From Henriciella aquimarina (lineage in GTDB: Bacteria > Pseudomonadota > Alphaproteobacteria > Caulobacterales > Hyphomonadaceae): a DNA stretch of 64,000 nt. Position 1 is the first letter of the stretch, and each line of letters begins with the position of its first letter. The translations under genes and the position numbers were made by a program. A model generated the notes under the pieces. It was given only the letters and a program-made list of their open reading frames with translations, searched no databases and was not told the DNA's origin. The stretch is from positions 1 through 64,000 of the forward strand of contig NZ_NCST01000019.1 in assembly GCF_002088975.1 (NCBI RefSeq). Reading direction: 5' to 3'. Below, in pieces: positions 7,830 through 16,374 of this stretch.

Positions 7830-8927
7830 ATGAGTAATCAAGTGTCAGAAAAATCGACGGCTCAACACATTGCCGTGATCGGTGGTGGGGTTATCGGATT
7901 GGCCTGCGCCTGCGAACTGGTCCGGCGCGGACACAGGCTGAGCATCTTCGATACGGGTAGCCCACGCCAGTCGGCGAGCTGGGCGGCTGCGGGGATGATT
8001 GCGCCGGCCTATGAGCTGATGCTGGATGGGGGTGGTCCGGAAACACCGCTGTCGAGGCTCTGCTTCGAAAGTGCCACGCTATGGGGCGATTTCGCAGCTT
8101 ATCTGAAGCGCGAAACCGGCTTGCCGGTTGGCTATGACGATCAGGAAACCTATGCGCTGGCGCGCACGGCGGCAGAGCTTGAGAAGCTCGAGGCGCTGGA
8201 ACAATGGCTGAGCCAGGCCGGACATGCCGTGCGTTGGCTGACGCCGGCGGAGCTCTACGAGCGGGCCGGGCTTTCGCCGGACGTTCTGGGCGGGCTGTCC
8301 CTGCCGGAAGACCATCAGGTCGATAACCGTCGCTTGCTGGGCGTGATGCGGCGCTTTCTCGGGCAGGCGGGGGCGGTCTTCGTGAATGCCCGCATCGACC
8401 GGGCCGAGCAGCTGAAGGATCATGAAGGCGAGCGGCCTTTCGACCGGGTCGTTTGGGCGCGGGGTGTCGATGAGACGGAGGTCGAGACCCCGGTGAAGGG
8501 CCAGGCGCTCGCCCTGTTTCCGCTGCCGCATGGGCCTGAGCGCGTCCTTCGGTTCGGCTCCGGCTACATCGTGCCCAAGCCCGATCGCATCGTGATCGGG
8601 GCCACCAGCGAGAAGAATTTCAGCCATGAAGGCGCAAGCCCGGAAGAGGCCGAGAGACTGTTTGCCGCGGCCCGTGCCGTGCTGCCGGCGTTGAACCAGG
8701 CGCGCATCATGGAACACTGGGCGGGGCTGCGTCCGATGCGGACGGGGGGCTTGCCGCTCATTGGTGCGCGCCCGGATGGCTCTTTCGTTGCGGCGGCGCA
8801 TTACCGCAACGGCGTGCTGCTGGCCCCGGCGACCGCGCGGCGGATTGCCGACCTTGTCGAAGGGGCTCCGCACGCCCCCGATGCGACAGATTTTGCCCCC
8901 TCCCCAGCGTCAGGGGCGACGGCCTGA
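7830..8927 (+). CDS. thiO: Glycine oxidase ThiO (FAD-dependent)
   Basis: A 365-residue FAD-dependent amine oxidase of the DadA/ThiO group. The dinucleotide-binding motif IGGGVIGLACACELVRRGH lies at about residues 17-35. The SASWAAAGMIAP segment is typical of ThiO. The C-terminal WAGLRPMRTGGLPLIG and HYRNGVLLAPATARRIADL also match the family. It oxidises glycine to iminoglycine, the precursor used by ThiG in aerobic thiazole synthesis. It is about 6 kb from thiSG and not in one operon with them. The start ATG has almost no ribosome site and follows an AT-rich stretch, so a short leader is possible. A general D-amino acid oxidase is the main alternative. Confidence 0.85.
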   Translation: MSNQVSEKSTAQHIAVIGGGVIGLACACELVRRGHRLSIFDTGSPRQSASWAAAGMIAPAYELMLDGGGPETPLSRLCFESATLWGDFAAYLKRETGLPVGYDDQETYALARTAAELEKLEALEQWLSQAGHAVRWLTPAELYERAGLSPDVLGGLSLPEDHQVDNRRLLGVMRRFLGQAGAVFVNARIDRAEQLKDHEGERPFDRVVWARGVDETEVETPVKGQALALFPLPHGPERVLRFGSGYIVPKPDRIVIGATSEKNFSHEGASPEEAERLFAAARAVLPALNQARIMEHWAGLRPMRTGGLPLIGARPDGSFVAAAHYRNGVLLAPATARRIADLVEGAPHAPDATDFAPSPASGATA

Positions 8928-8986
8928 CGCTGGACGTGTAACACACGGGGGCTAGGTAAAAGGCTCGCGACAGGAGGAAAGAACGC

Positions 8987-10159
8987 ATGCATTCCATTGG
9001 CCAGATGAGCGAAGACCAGCTTGCGATCCAGGACGCTGTCGAGAGGACCTGCCGCCAGTTCGATGAGGAATACTGGGCAAAGACGGACGAGACCGGTGAC
9101 TGGCCGGAAGCCTTCTGCGATGCCATGGCTCAGGGCGGCTGGCTCGGTGTGGCTTTCCCGGAAGAGTATGGCGGGGCCGGCCTTGGCCTCACCGAAGCCG
9201 CCATTGTGATGCAGACGGTGACGCGGTCTGGCGCTGGGTTTTCCGGCGCCTCGGCGATCCACCTTAATATCTTCGGGCCGAAGCCGCTGGAGAAGTTCGG
9301 CAATGCCGAACAGAAGCAGGAAAACCTGCCCAAAATCATCTCCGGCGAAGAAAAGATGTGCTTTGCCGTGACGGAGCCGAATTCCGGGCTCGACACATCA
9401 AGCCTCGAAACCCGCGCCGAGCGGACCAATACCGGCTACACGATCAATGGCCGCAAGATCTGGACGACCGGCGCACAGCGCGCCGACAAGATCCTCATCA
9501 TTGCGAGGACAACGCCGAAGGAAGAGTGTTCCAAGCCCTATCTCGGCCTGTCGCTCTTCTATACCGACCTCGACCGCGCCAAGATCGACGCCAAACCGAT
9601 CCCGAAAATGGGGCGCAAGGCGGTTGAGTGTAACATGCTCTATATCGACGGGCTCGAAGTGCCGAAGGAGCATCTGATCGGCGAAGAGGGGGCCGGTTTC
9701 AAATACCTGCTGCAAGGTCTCAATCCCGAGCGCGTCCTGTTCGCGGTGGAATCGGTGGGTCTCGGCTTTGCCGCGATTGAGCGAGCCGCCCAGTATGCGC
9801 AGGACCGCGTCGTCTTCGGCCGGCCCATCGGTCAGAACCAGGGCATCCAGCATCCGCTTGCCAAGAGCTGGGCCGAACTCAAGGCCGCCGAACTGCTCGC
9901 CTACAAGGCGGCCGGGCTTTACGATGAAGGCGTCGATTGTGGGGCTGAAGCCAATGCCGCGAAATATCTCGGCACCGAGGCCGGCTTCAAGGCGTGCGAG
10001 ACGGCCGTGCTCACCCATGGCGGCATGGGCTATGCCAAGGAATATCATGTCGAGCGTTATATGCGCGAAGCCATGCTGGCACGTATCGCACCGGTCAGCC
10101 GTGAGATGATCCTGAATTTTATCGCCGAACGCGTACTCGGTTTGCCGAAGAGCTATTAA
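8987..10159 (+). CDS. Acyl-CoA dehydrogenase
   Basis: A 390-residue FAD enzyme. It has an N-terminal helical domain, a middle beta domain with CFAVTEPNSGLDTSS and KIWTTGAQRADKILIIART (FAD and substrate contacts), and a C-terminal helical domain with FGRPIGQNQGIQHPLAKSWAE and THGGMGYAKEYHVERYMREA. It would oxidise an acyl-CoA thioester to the trans-2-enoyl form in lipid or branched-chain degradation; the substrate is not clear. The usual YEG catalytic Glu near the C-terminus is absent (LARIAPVSREMI there); a Glu in LNPERVLFAVES sits where isovaleryl-CoA-type enzymes hold their base. A strong AGGAGG site precedes the ATG. Confidence 0.9.
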   Translation: MHSIGQMSEDQLAIQDAVERTCRQFDEEYWAKTDETGDWPEAFCDAMAQGGWLGVAFPEEYGGAGLGLTEAAIVMQTVTRSGAGFSGASAIHLNIFGPKPLEKFGNAEQKQENLPKIISGEEKMCFAVTEPNSGLDTSSLETRAERTNTGYTINGRKIWTTGAQRADKILIIARTTPKEECSKPYLGLSLFYTDLDRAKIDAKPIPKMGRKAVECNMLYIDGLEVPKEHLIGEEGAGFKYLLQGLNPERVLFAVESVGLGFAAIERAAQYAQDRVVFGRPIGQNQGIQHPLAKSWAELKAAELLAYKAAGLYDEGVDCGAEANAAKYLGTEAGFKACETAVLTHGGMGYAKEYHVERYMREAMLARIAPVSREMILNFIAERVLGLPKSY

Positions 10160-10162
10160 GTC

Positions 10163-10801
10163 TTACGGCGTGCCCGAGCCCTGGTTGCGGCAGGAATCGA
10201 TCTGCTCATCGAGTTGCGGATCGCCGGGTATGACAAGCGCCGGTTTGCCATCGGTCAGCACGGCGATCTTGTCGGCGTCCATCATGGCGTCGAAGACCGG
10301 GGCCTCGGCATAGATCTCGAAATCGGCGGAGGGCAGTTCGGCGTCCTGCTCGGCTTTCCAGTAGCCTTCTTCGCTTTCATTGCCGGCTGCGATGACGGCG
10401 CGGGCCGGCTGGCTCTCATCGATGTCCGTCATGCGGGTCAGGCGGATCATGCCATATTCCCCGCAGCGGACCATGAAGAGGGCCTCACTGTTTGGCGGGC
10501 CAAAGCCGGTCCAGTTCGGCTGGGTGAACCATTCGCCTTCGGCAACGGAGCCCGACAGCGCGCCCTGGATGTCGAATTCGGACTGTGCCGTCTCGAACGG
10601 CTCGGAATCGCCATTCTCGCTGTTCCCGGTGTTTTCAGCGTCAGCAGCGGCTTCGTCGGCGCTGTCGCTCGTGGCCGGACCTTGCGGGGCCGGGTCTGTG
10701 ACATCGTCACTCGCAGATGGCGGCGGGGCGCCGGAATTTCCCGGGCCGCAGGCGGTGAGAAGAGCTGTGGCGGACGCAATCAGGATCGCATGATGTTTCA
10801 T
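10163..10801 (-). CDS. Hypothetical lipoprotein
   Basis: A 212-residue protein I do not recognise. The leader MKHHAILIASATALLTAC is a clear lipoprotein signal with Cys18 in LTAC. About 60 residues of low-complexity, acidic, Pro/Ser/Ala/Asp-rich linker follow. From about residue 75 there is a folded part with FDIQGALSGSVAEGEWFTQPNW, RCGEYGMIRLTRM and two Cys residues (one in VRCGEYG, one near the C-terminus in IDSCRNQG) that could form a disulfide. Probably outer-membrane anchored. It is convergent with the acyl-CoA dehydrogenase gene, with only 3 bases between their stops. Function unknown. Confidence 0.75.
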   Translation of the reverse strand: MKHHAILIASATALLTACGPGNSGAPPPSASDDVTDPAPQGPATSDSADEAAADAENTGNSENGDSEPFETAQSEFDIQGALSGSVAEGEWFTQPNWTGFGPPNSEALFMVRCGEYGMIRLTRMTDIDESQPARAVIAAGNESEEGYWKAEQDAELPSADFEIYAEAPVFDAMMDADKIAVLTDGKPALVIPGDPQLDEQIDSCRNQGSGTP

Positions 10802-10853
10802 GCGAGCATAACGACACCCGGGCCCGCTTCGTTCCCTGAGAAGGAAACATGCC

Positions 10854-11297
10854 TCAAGCGCTTCGTTTCGGTTTGCGCATCAGCGTGCCGGAGAAATTGA
10901 GGCAGGGCTTGCCGTCGCCCGTAATGATCCCGCGGACGAAGATGACCGACCGCCCGGCGCGCAGCACTTCGCCGCGTGCCTCGATCCAGGCGCCTTCCGG
11001 CGCCCCTGACAGGAATTCGGAATTGAAAGCGACGGTCACACCGTAATCCTGGATATGCTCATGCGCGATGGCGAAGAGGGAGAAGTCGGCAAAGGCCATC
11101 AGGCAACCGCCATGCACGACGCCGCCGGCATTCATGTGCTTGCGCTTCGCCCGGAAGGCGGCCACGGGGCCTTTCTCGTCGACGCGAAAATAGAAGGGGC
11201 CCGCCGCGTCATGTTCGAACGGTTCTTCCGGCCAGGTCGACCAGCCTGCGAATTCACCATTCTCCACCTGTGTTTCCGGTACCATGAAGCCTCCCAT
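10854..11297 (-). CDS. PaaI-family hotdog-fold thioesterase
   Basis: A 147-residue protein of the acyl-CoA thioesterase (PaaI/YbgC-like) hotdog group. Family signs are the segment KHMNAGGVVHGGCLMAFADFSLFAIAH, in which HGG starts the central helix and the Asp in AFAD is a catalytic candidate, followed by TVAFNSEFLSGAPEGAWIEARGEVLRAGRSVIFVRG, a typical strand pair. It would hydrolyse short or medium acyl-CoA or aryl-CoA thioesters in the cytoplasm. An inner ATG (MVPETQ, 11285) is an alternative start. It lies between two acyl-CoA dehydrogenase genes, which fits a lipid-catabolic role. Confidence 0.85.
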   Translation of the reverse strand: MGGFMVPETQVENGEFAGWSTWPEEPFEHDAAGPFYFRVDEKGPVAAFRAKRKHMNAGGVVHGGCLMAFADFSLFAIAHEHIQDYGVTVAFNSEFLSGAPEGAWIEARGEVLRAGRSVIFVRGIITGDGKPCLNFSGTLMRKPKRSA

Positions 11298-11339
11298 CTG
11301 TTTGCTCGCCCCATCTAGCGCGGCTCACCCCATCCCGCC

Positions 11340-11360
11340 AACCGCACCAGTCTTGCGGTT
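11340..11360. promoter_or_regulatory. Inverted repeat upstream of acyl-CoA dehydrogenase gene
   Basis: AACCGCA-N7-TGCGGTT is a perfect 7-base inverted repeat, 53 bases before the ATG at 11414 and between divergent genes (thioesterase and dehydrogenase). Size and place suit an operator for a TetR-type regulator of fatty-acid genes, but no regulator gene is nearby. Function is inferred only from position. Confidence 0.3.
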
Positions 11361-11413
11361 CGACAGAATCCTTTTCAAAGCGTATGTTACAGACATGGTG
11401 ATAGGAGACTCTC

Positions 11414-12574
11414 ATGGCTTTTGATGCCGAAATCCGTCAGGCGCTGATCGAGCAGGTGCGCCGCTTCGTGACTGAACGCTGCATCCCGCTTGAGGCGCAG
11501 GTTGGCGAGACCGATGAGGTGCCTCAGGACATCGTCGATGAGATGAAAGAGCTCGGCCTGTTCGGCCTGGCCGTGCCGGAGGAGTATGGCGGGCTTGGCC
11601 TCGATATGGAAACCGAATGCCTTGTCGCGCTGGAACTTGGGCGCACCTCGCCGGCGTTCCGGTCCGTGGTGGGCACGAATATCGGCATTGGCAGTCAGGC
11701 GCTCGTCCTCTTCGGCACGGAGACGCAGAAAGAGACATGGCTGCCGGGGCTCGCCTCGGGCGAGCTGATCGGCAGTTTTGCCCTGACGGAGCCGGAAGCC
11801 GGGTCCGACGCTGGCGGTCTCAAGACGAAGGCTGTGCGAGATGGGGATCATTACGTCCTGAACGGCACGAAGCGCTACATCACCAATGCCAACAAGGCGA
11901 ACCTCTTCACCGTCATGGCGCGTACCAACCCGGATGAACCTGGCGCGAAGGGCGTTTCGGCCTTCGTCGTCGAGCGCGACACGCCGGGCCTCAGCGTTGG
12001 CCAGCCGGAAAAGAAGATGGGCCAGCAGGGCGCGCATGTCTGCGACGTCATCTTCGACGATGTCCGCGTGCCGGCCGAGAACATGATCGGCAAGGAAGGC
12101 GAGGGCTTCAAGGTCGCGATGAGCGTGCTCGACAAGGGGCGTCTGCACATTTCCGCCGTGGCGACAGGTGCCTCGGAACGGCTGATCAAGGAAATGGTCA
12201 ATTATGCCATGGAGCGCGAGCAGTTCGGCAAACCGATCGCCCAGCACCAGCTGATCCAGGCCATGATGGCCGACAGCCAGGCGGACGCCTATGCCGCACG
12301 CTGCATGATTCTCGATGCCGCGCGGCGCCGCGATGCCGGCGAGGGGGTCACCATGCTGGCCTCGTCGACCAAGCTGTTTGCAACGGAGGCCTGCGGGCGG
12401 ATTGCCGACCGCGCCGTGCAGGTCTTTGGCGGGGCGGGCTATATCACCGATTATGGCATCGAACGCTTCTACCGCGATGTCCGCCTGTTCCGGCTCTATG
12501 AGGGCACCTCGCAGATTCAGCAGATCGTGATCGCCCGGGAATTGATGAAAGCAGCCAACGCTGATCAATTGTAG
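11414..12574 (+). CDS. Acyl-CoA dehydrogenase (short/medium-chain type)
   Basis: A 386-residue FAD acyl-CoA dehydrogenase with the three usual domains. The middle domain carries GSFALTEPEAGSDAGGLKTKA and NGTKRYITNANKANLFTVMART. The C-terminal domain carries the EREQFGKPIAQHQLIQAMMAD segment, QVFGGAGYITDYGIERFYRDV and RLYEGTSQIQQIVIARELM, whose Glu is the catalytic base at the usual position. It oxidises acyl-CoA to enoyl-CoA and passes electrons to ETF. A TAGGAG ribosome site lies 7 bases before the ATG. An inverted repeat is seen upstream. The beta-lactamase-fold hydrolase gene follows almost at once, so they may share a transcript. Confidence 0.95.
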   Translation: MAFDAEIRQALIEQVRRFVTERCIPLEAQVGETDEVPQDIVDEMKELGLFGLAVPEEYGGLGLDMETECLVALELGRTSPAFRSVVGTNIGIGSQALVLFGTETQKETWLPGLASGELIGSFALTEPEAGSDAGGLKTKAVRDGDHYVLNGTKRYITNANKANLFTVMARTNPDEPGAKGVSAFVVERDTPGLSVGQPEKKMGQQGAHVCDVIFDDVRVPAENMIGKEGEGFKVAMSVLDKGRLHISAVATGASERLIKEMVNYAMEREQFGKPIAQHQLIQAMMADSQADAYAARCMILDAARRRDAGEGVTMLASSTKLFATEACGRIADRAVQVFGGAGYITDYGIERFYRDVRLFRLYEGTSQIQQIVIARELMKAANADQL

Positions 12575-12596
12575 GCATTGACGGGTTTTGAAGGCG

Positions 12597-13841
12597 ATGG
12601 GGCAAATGACCATTCAGGATGAAATCACCGCGGCCGATGTCGGGCTGAACGAAGAACGCCTGGCGGCGATTCCGCATTACTTTGCCGGCAGCTATCTCGA
12701 TTCGGGCAAGCTGCCCTGTATGGCGACTCTGGTCTCGCGTAATGGTCAGGTCGTGCATGAAGCCTATCGCGGCAAGACGCAGCTCGATGGTGGCCAGCCG
12801 ATCACTCCGGATACGATCTTCCGCATCTATTCCATGACCAAGCCGATCACCTCGGTGGCTGCGATGATGCTGTTCGAGGAAGCAAAATTGCGGCTCGATC
12901 ATGAGGTCGCGCGCTATATTCCCGAATTTGCCGACACCGAGGTGTGGGTGAAGGGGACCATCGACGATTACGAGACCCGCAAGCCGACACGGCCGATGAC
13001 GGTGCGCGACCTGTTCACGCACACTTCGGGGCTGACCTATGGCTTCCTGATGCAGCATGAGGTCGATGCGCTCTACCGGCGCGAAAAGATCGCCCGCCCG
13101 GACGAGACGCTGGAAGAGATGTGCGTGCGTCTGGCAAAGCTGCCGCTGCTCTTCTCGCCGGGAACGCGCTGGAATTACGGGCACTCGACCGATGTGCTCG
13201 GCCGGATTGTCGAGGTGGCTTCAGGCCAGACACTGGATGAGTTCTTCCGTGAGCGGATTTTTGAGCCACTCAATATGCCGGATACGGATTTTTATGTGCC
13301 GGAAGGCAAGCTCGACCGGCTCATGGCCTGCTACAGCAAGGACCCTGTCAGCGGGAAAGTAACGTTGAGCGACGGGGCGGGGGCGGAGTCAAAGCAATAT
13401 CGCTCACAGCCGCCGCTTCTGAATGCCGGCGGGGGGCTTGTCTCGACGTTTAGGGATTATCACCGTTTCTGTCTCATGCTGCTGCATGGCGGCACGCTGG
13501 AGGGGGCGCGCCTGCTCAGCCCGAAGACCATCGAGTTCATGCGCAAGAACCACCTGCCGGAAAACCGGACCATCAAGGCGATGGGCGACAAGACGTTTTC
13601 CGAAGCGCGCATGGAGGGAAATGGTTTCGGGCTCGGGGGCTCGGTCATTACTGATGTCGCCGAGTCGATGCAGCCGGGTTCGCTCGGCACGTTCAGCTGG
13701 GGCGGCCTCGCCAACACCTTCTTCTGGATCGATTATGAGGAAGAGCTGATCGCCATCCAGGCCACTCAGATGATCCCGTCGGGCTGTTATCCGATCCGTC
13801 CGCAATTCCAGCAGCTGGTCTATGCGGCCATCGATTGGTGA
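12597..13841 (+). CDS. Serine hydrolase, beta-lactamase class C / esterase family
   Basis: A protein of about 414 residues with the penicillin-binding-protein-like serine hydrolase fold. The nucleophile motif is Ser-Met-Thr-Lys in FRIYSMTKPITSVAAMML (near residue 80). The second motif is YGHS in RWNYGHSTDVLGRIVE. DLFTHTSGLTYG and GGGLVSTFRDYHRFCLMLL are typical of the family. There is no clear signal peptide, so it is probably cytoplasmic and an esterase rather than a drug-resistance enzyme. Starts at 12588 (TTG), 12597 or 12606 are all in frame; none has a clearly better ribosome site. It follows the acyl-CoA dehydrogenase gene by about 22 bases. Confidence 0.88.
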   Translation: MGQMTIQDEITAADVGLNEERLAAIPHYFAGSYLDSGKLPCMATLVSRNGQVVHEAYRGKTQLDGGQPITPDTIFRIYSMTKPITSVAAMMLFEEAKLRLDHEVARYIPEFADTEVWVKGTIDDYETRKPTRPMTVRDLFTHTSGLTYGFLMQHEVDALYRREKIARPDETLEEMCVRLAKLPLLFSPGTRWNYGHSTDVLGRIVEVASGQTLDEFFRERIFEPLNMPDTDFYVPEGKLDRLMACYSKDPVSGKVTLSDGAGAESKQYRSQPPLLNAGGGLVSTFRDYHRFCLMLLHGGTLEGARLLSPKTIEFMRKNHLPENRTIKAMGDKTFSEARMEGNGFGLGGSVITDVAESMQPGSLGTFSWGGLANTFFWIDYEEELIAIQATQMIPSGCYPIRPQFQQLVYAAIDW

Positions 13842-13885
13842 GCGAGGATTCACACGACACTGAGACGTGATTCAAGTGGTGTTCT

Positions 13886-13904
13886 CCCACGGCTCGGCCG
13901 TGGG
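13886..13904. repeat. GC-rich hairpin in intergenic sequence
   Basis: CCCACGGC-TCG-GCCGTGGG gives a perfect 8-base-pair stem with a 3-base loop, between the convergent hydrolase and enoyl-CoA hydratase genes. The 161 bases around it carry more partial complementarity (CACGGGCAAGCCGTGG near 13951). No T run follows, so it is a weak terminator at best. It may be a scattered intergenic repeat unit; I see no second copy in this window. Confidence 0.4.
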
Positions 13905-14002
13905 ATCCATTTCTGATGATCTGATCCCGTCGCACCGGCGGGAGATGGGCACCACGGGCAAGCCGTGGCGATGCTTCTCTCCCACCGCGCACAGACCCTC
14001 GT

Positions 14003-14794
14003 TTAAACCTTCTTGAAGTCGGCCGGGCGTTTTTCGAGGAAGGCTTTCACCCCTTCGGCAAAGTCCGGCGAACGTCCGGCTGTGCGCTGGGCAAAGCGTT
14101 CGGCCTGAAGCTGGCTGTCGAAGTCATTATCCTCCGCCTCCCAGACGAGATCGCGGATCAGCGCAAGCGCGGTCGTCGGGCCTTCGGCCAGCTGACGGGC
14201 GTAATTCTTCGCTTCGTCCATCAGCTTGTCATCGGCGACCACGCGGTTAACCAGGCCCCAGTCGTGCGCCTGGCTGGCCGGGATCTTCTCTCCGAACAGC
14301 GTCATTTCCATCGCCCGGGCTCGGCCGATGGCACGGGTCAACAGGTAGGTCGAGCCGCCATCCGGCACCAGGCCGATGCGGCGGAAGGCCTGCAGGAAGT
14401 AGCTGCTCTCGGCGGCGACGATAAAGTCGCCCATCAGCGCGATCGAGCAACCGACACCGGCAGCCGCGCCATTGATGGCGGTGATCACCGGGTGCGGATG
14501 GGTGCGGATGGCCTTGATGAAGGGGTTGTAGAGCCGGTCGAGCTCGCGGCCTGCATCCGGCTTGCGCTGGGACTTGCCACTGCCGCCCATATTGCCGGAC
14601 AGGTTGGCGCCCGAGCAGAAGCCGCGGCCGTTCCCGGTGATGATGGTACAGCGGGCTTCGTCGCCGGCCTTTTCAAGGGCCAGGCTCATTTCGTCGATCG
14701 TGTCGACGCCGGCGGCGTTCATCGTCTGCGGGTCGTTGAAGGCGATGACGGCGATATCGTCTTCGACGGTATAGGTGATCTTTTCGAAGCTCAT
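14003..14794 (-). CDS. Enoyl-CoA hydratase/isomerase family protein
   Basis: A 263-residue crotonase-fold enzyme. The oxyanion-hole segments are CSGANLSGNMG (after TGNGRGF) and AINGAAAGVGCSIALMGDFIVAAESS. RRIGLVPDGGSTYLLTRAIG has Pro-Asp-Gly, where hydratases usually hold a catalytic Glu, so it may be an isomerase or a related crotonase such as PaaG, which has Asp there. The likely role is in fatty-acid or phenylacetate-type degradation. ATG at 14794 is chosen because AGAGGAA lies 7 bases upstream; the frame extends further but without family similarity. It is divergent from the aldehyde dehydrogenase gene. Confidence 0.9.
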   Translation of the reverse strand: MSFEKITYTVEDDIAVIAFNDPQTMNAAGVDTIDEMSLALEKAGDEARCTIITGNGRGFCSGANLSGNMGGSGKSQRKPDAGRELDRLYNPFIKAIRTHPHPVITAINGAAAGVGCSIALMGDFIVAAESSYFLQAFRRIGLVPDGGSTYLLTRAIGRARAMEMTLFGEKIPASQAHDWGLVNRVVADDKLMDEAKNYARQLAEGPTTALALIRDLVWEAEDNDFDSQLQAERFAQRTAGRSPDFAEGVKAFLEKRPADFKKV

Positions 14795-14871
14795 CGGGAA
14801 GTTCCTCTCGCAATTTCTCCGCGAATGTATCTGCTTCTCCCCGGCAGAAAACCGTGACGTGGGGGCAATCT

Positions 14872-14899
14872 TTGGATTGGTCGGATTATCCGGTAGAAT
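14872..14899 (+). promoter_or_regulatory. Sigma-70-like promoter candidate for the aldehyde dehydrogenase gene
   Basis: TTGGAT (14872) and TAGAAT (14894) are separated by 16 bases and lie about 32 bases before the ATG at 14932. The spacing and hexamers are acceptable for a housekeeping promoter. Found by eye only. Confidence 0.3.
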
Positions 14900-14931
14900 A
14901 GCATGAATAATACAATTTCTGGGAGGTCTCG

Positions 14932-16368
14932 ATGGCACTGGATACCGCAAGTCCGAATGACATGAACGCCATTCTGGCAAAGCAGAAGGCCGCGCATTTG
15001 CGCGATGGCATCCCCTCTGCCGAGCAGCGGGTTGAATGGCTCGACCGGGCCATTGACCTTCTCGTTACCCATCGCACCGCACTCAGCGAAGCGATGAATG
15101 CCGATTTCGGTCATCGCTCCATCGACCAGTCGGATTTTACCGATATTGCCGGCTCCATTGGCGCGTTGAAGTTCGCGAAAAAGAACCTCAAGAAGTGGAT
15201 GAAGCCGGAAAAGAGAAGCGCGGAGTTCCCGCTCAACCTGTTCGGTGCCAAAGCGCGCATTCACCACCAGCCCAAGGGCGTGATCGGCGTGATCAGTCCG
15301 TGGAACTTCCCGGTGAACCTGACCTTCACCCCGCTCGCCGGCGTTTTCGCGGCCGGCAACCGTGCCATGATCAAGCCGTCGGAATTTACCGAGCAGACCT
15401 CGGAGCTGATGAAGAAGCTTTTTGCCGACTATTATTCCGAGGAAGAGGTGGCCGTCGTTACCGGCGGGCCGGATGTGGGCGCGGCTTTTTCGGGCCTAGC
15501 GTTCGACCACATCATCTTCACCGGCGCGACTTCCATTGCCCACCATGTCATGCGGGCGGCCGCCGACAATCTCGTGCCGCTGACGCTGGAGCTGGGCGGC
15601 AAGTCGCCGGTCATCCTCGGGGAGTCCGCCGATCTCGACAAGGCCGCCAAGCGCATCATGGCGGGCAAGACGTTGAATGCCGGCCAGATCTGTCTGGCGC
15701 CGGACTATGCCTTCGTCCCGAAGGACAAGACGAAGGATTTTGTCCGGGCCGCGACCAGTGCCGTCGAGACGATGTTTCCCTCAGGCCTGAAGGACAATAA
15801 CGACTACACATCGGTCGTGAACCAGCGCCATTTCGACCGGCTCCAATCCTATCTCGAGGACGCGAAGTCCAAGGGCGCGGAGATTGTCGAGATCAATCCG
15901 AAGGACGAGCATTTCGACCAGCAGCCGCATCACAAGATCCCGCCGACGATCATTGTCGACCCGACCGATGACATGAAGGTGATGCAGGATGAGATCTTCG
16001 GGCCGATCCTGCCGATCAAGTCCTATACCTCGACCCAGGATGCGGTGGGCTACGTCAACGCCCATGCCCGTCCGCTCGGTCTCTATTATTTCGGCGAGGA
16101 TGCCAGCGAGCGCGACTATGTGCTCAACAATACGACGTCAGGCGGCGTCACGGTGAATGACGTACTCTTCCATGTCGCCCAGGAAGACCTGCCCTTTGGC
16201 GGCGTCGGTCCCTCCGGCATGGGCAGCTATCACGGGGTCGATGGGTTCAGGGAATTCAGCCACCGCAAGTCGGTCTATACCCAAGTGGGGGCTGACCTGC
16301 TCGCCATGGTGCGCCCGCCCTATGGCGAGAAATACCGCAAACAGGTCCAGGGCCGCATCAAGAAGTAG
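14932..16368 (+). CDS. Coniferyl-aldehyde-dehydrogenase-type aldehyde dehydrogenase
   Basis: A 478-residue NAD(P)-dependent aldehyde dehydrogenase, closest in look to CalB/class 3 enzymes. The signs are the N-terminal HLRDGIPSAEQRVEWLDRAI, the cofactor-site stretch GVIGVISPWNFPVNLTFTPL, Glu220 in LELGGKSP, and the catalytic Cys254 in AGQICLAPDY. The C-terminal SHRKSVYTQ is also usual for this group. It oxidises an aldehyde to a carboxylic acid in the cytoplasm; coniferyl or another aryl/fatty aldehyde is plausible. A GGGAGG site precedes the ATG. It is divergent from an enoyl-CoA hydratase gene, suggesting aromatic or lipid catabolism. Confidence 0.9.
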   Translation: MALDTASPNDMNAILAKQKAAHLRDGIPSAEQRVEWLDRAIDLLVTHRTALSEAMNADFGHRSIDQSDFTDIAGSIGALKFAKKNLKKWMKPEKRSAEFPLNLFGAKARIHHQPKGVIGVISPWNFPVNLTFTPLAGVFAAGNRAMIKPSEFTEQTSELMKKLFADYYSEEEVAVVTGGPDVGAAFSGLAFDHIIFTGATSIAHHVMRAAADNLVPLTLELGGKSPVILGESADLDKAAKRIMAGKTLNAGQICLAPDYAFVPKDKTKDFVRAATSAVETMFPSGLKDNNDYTSVVNQRHFDRLQSYLEDAKSKGAEIVEINPKDEHFDQQPHHKIPPTIIVDPTDDMKVMQDEIFGPILPIKSYTSTQDAVGYVNAHARPLGLYYFGEDASERDYVLNNTTSGGVTVNDVLFHVAQEDLPFGGVGPSGMGSYHGVDGFREFSHRKSVYTQVGADLLAMVRPPYGEKYRKQVQGRIKK

Positions 16369-16374
16369 GCGGCC

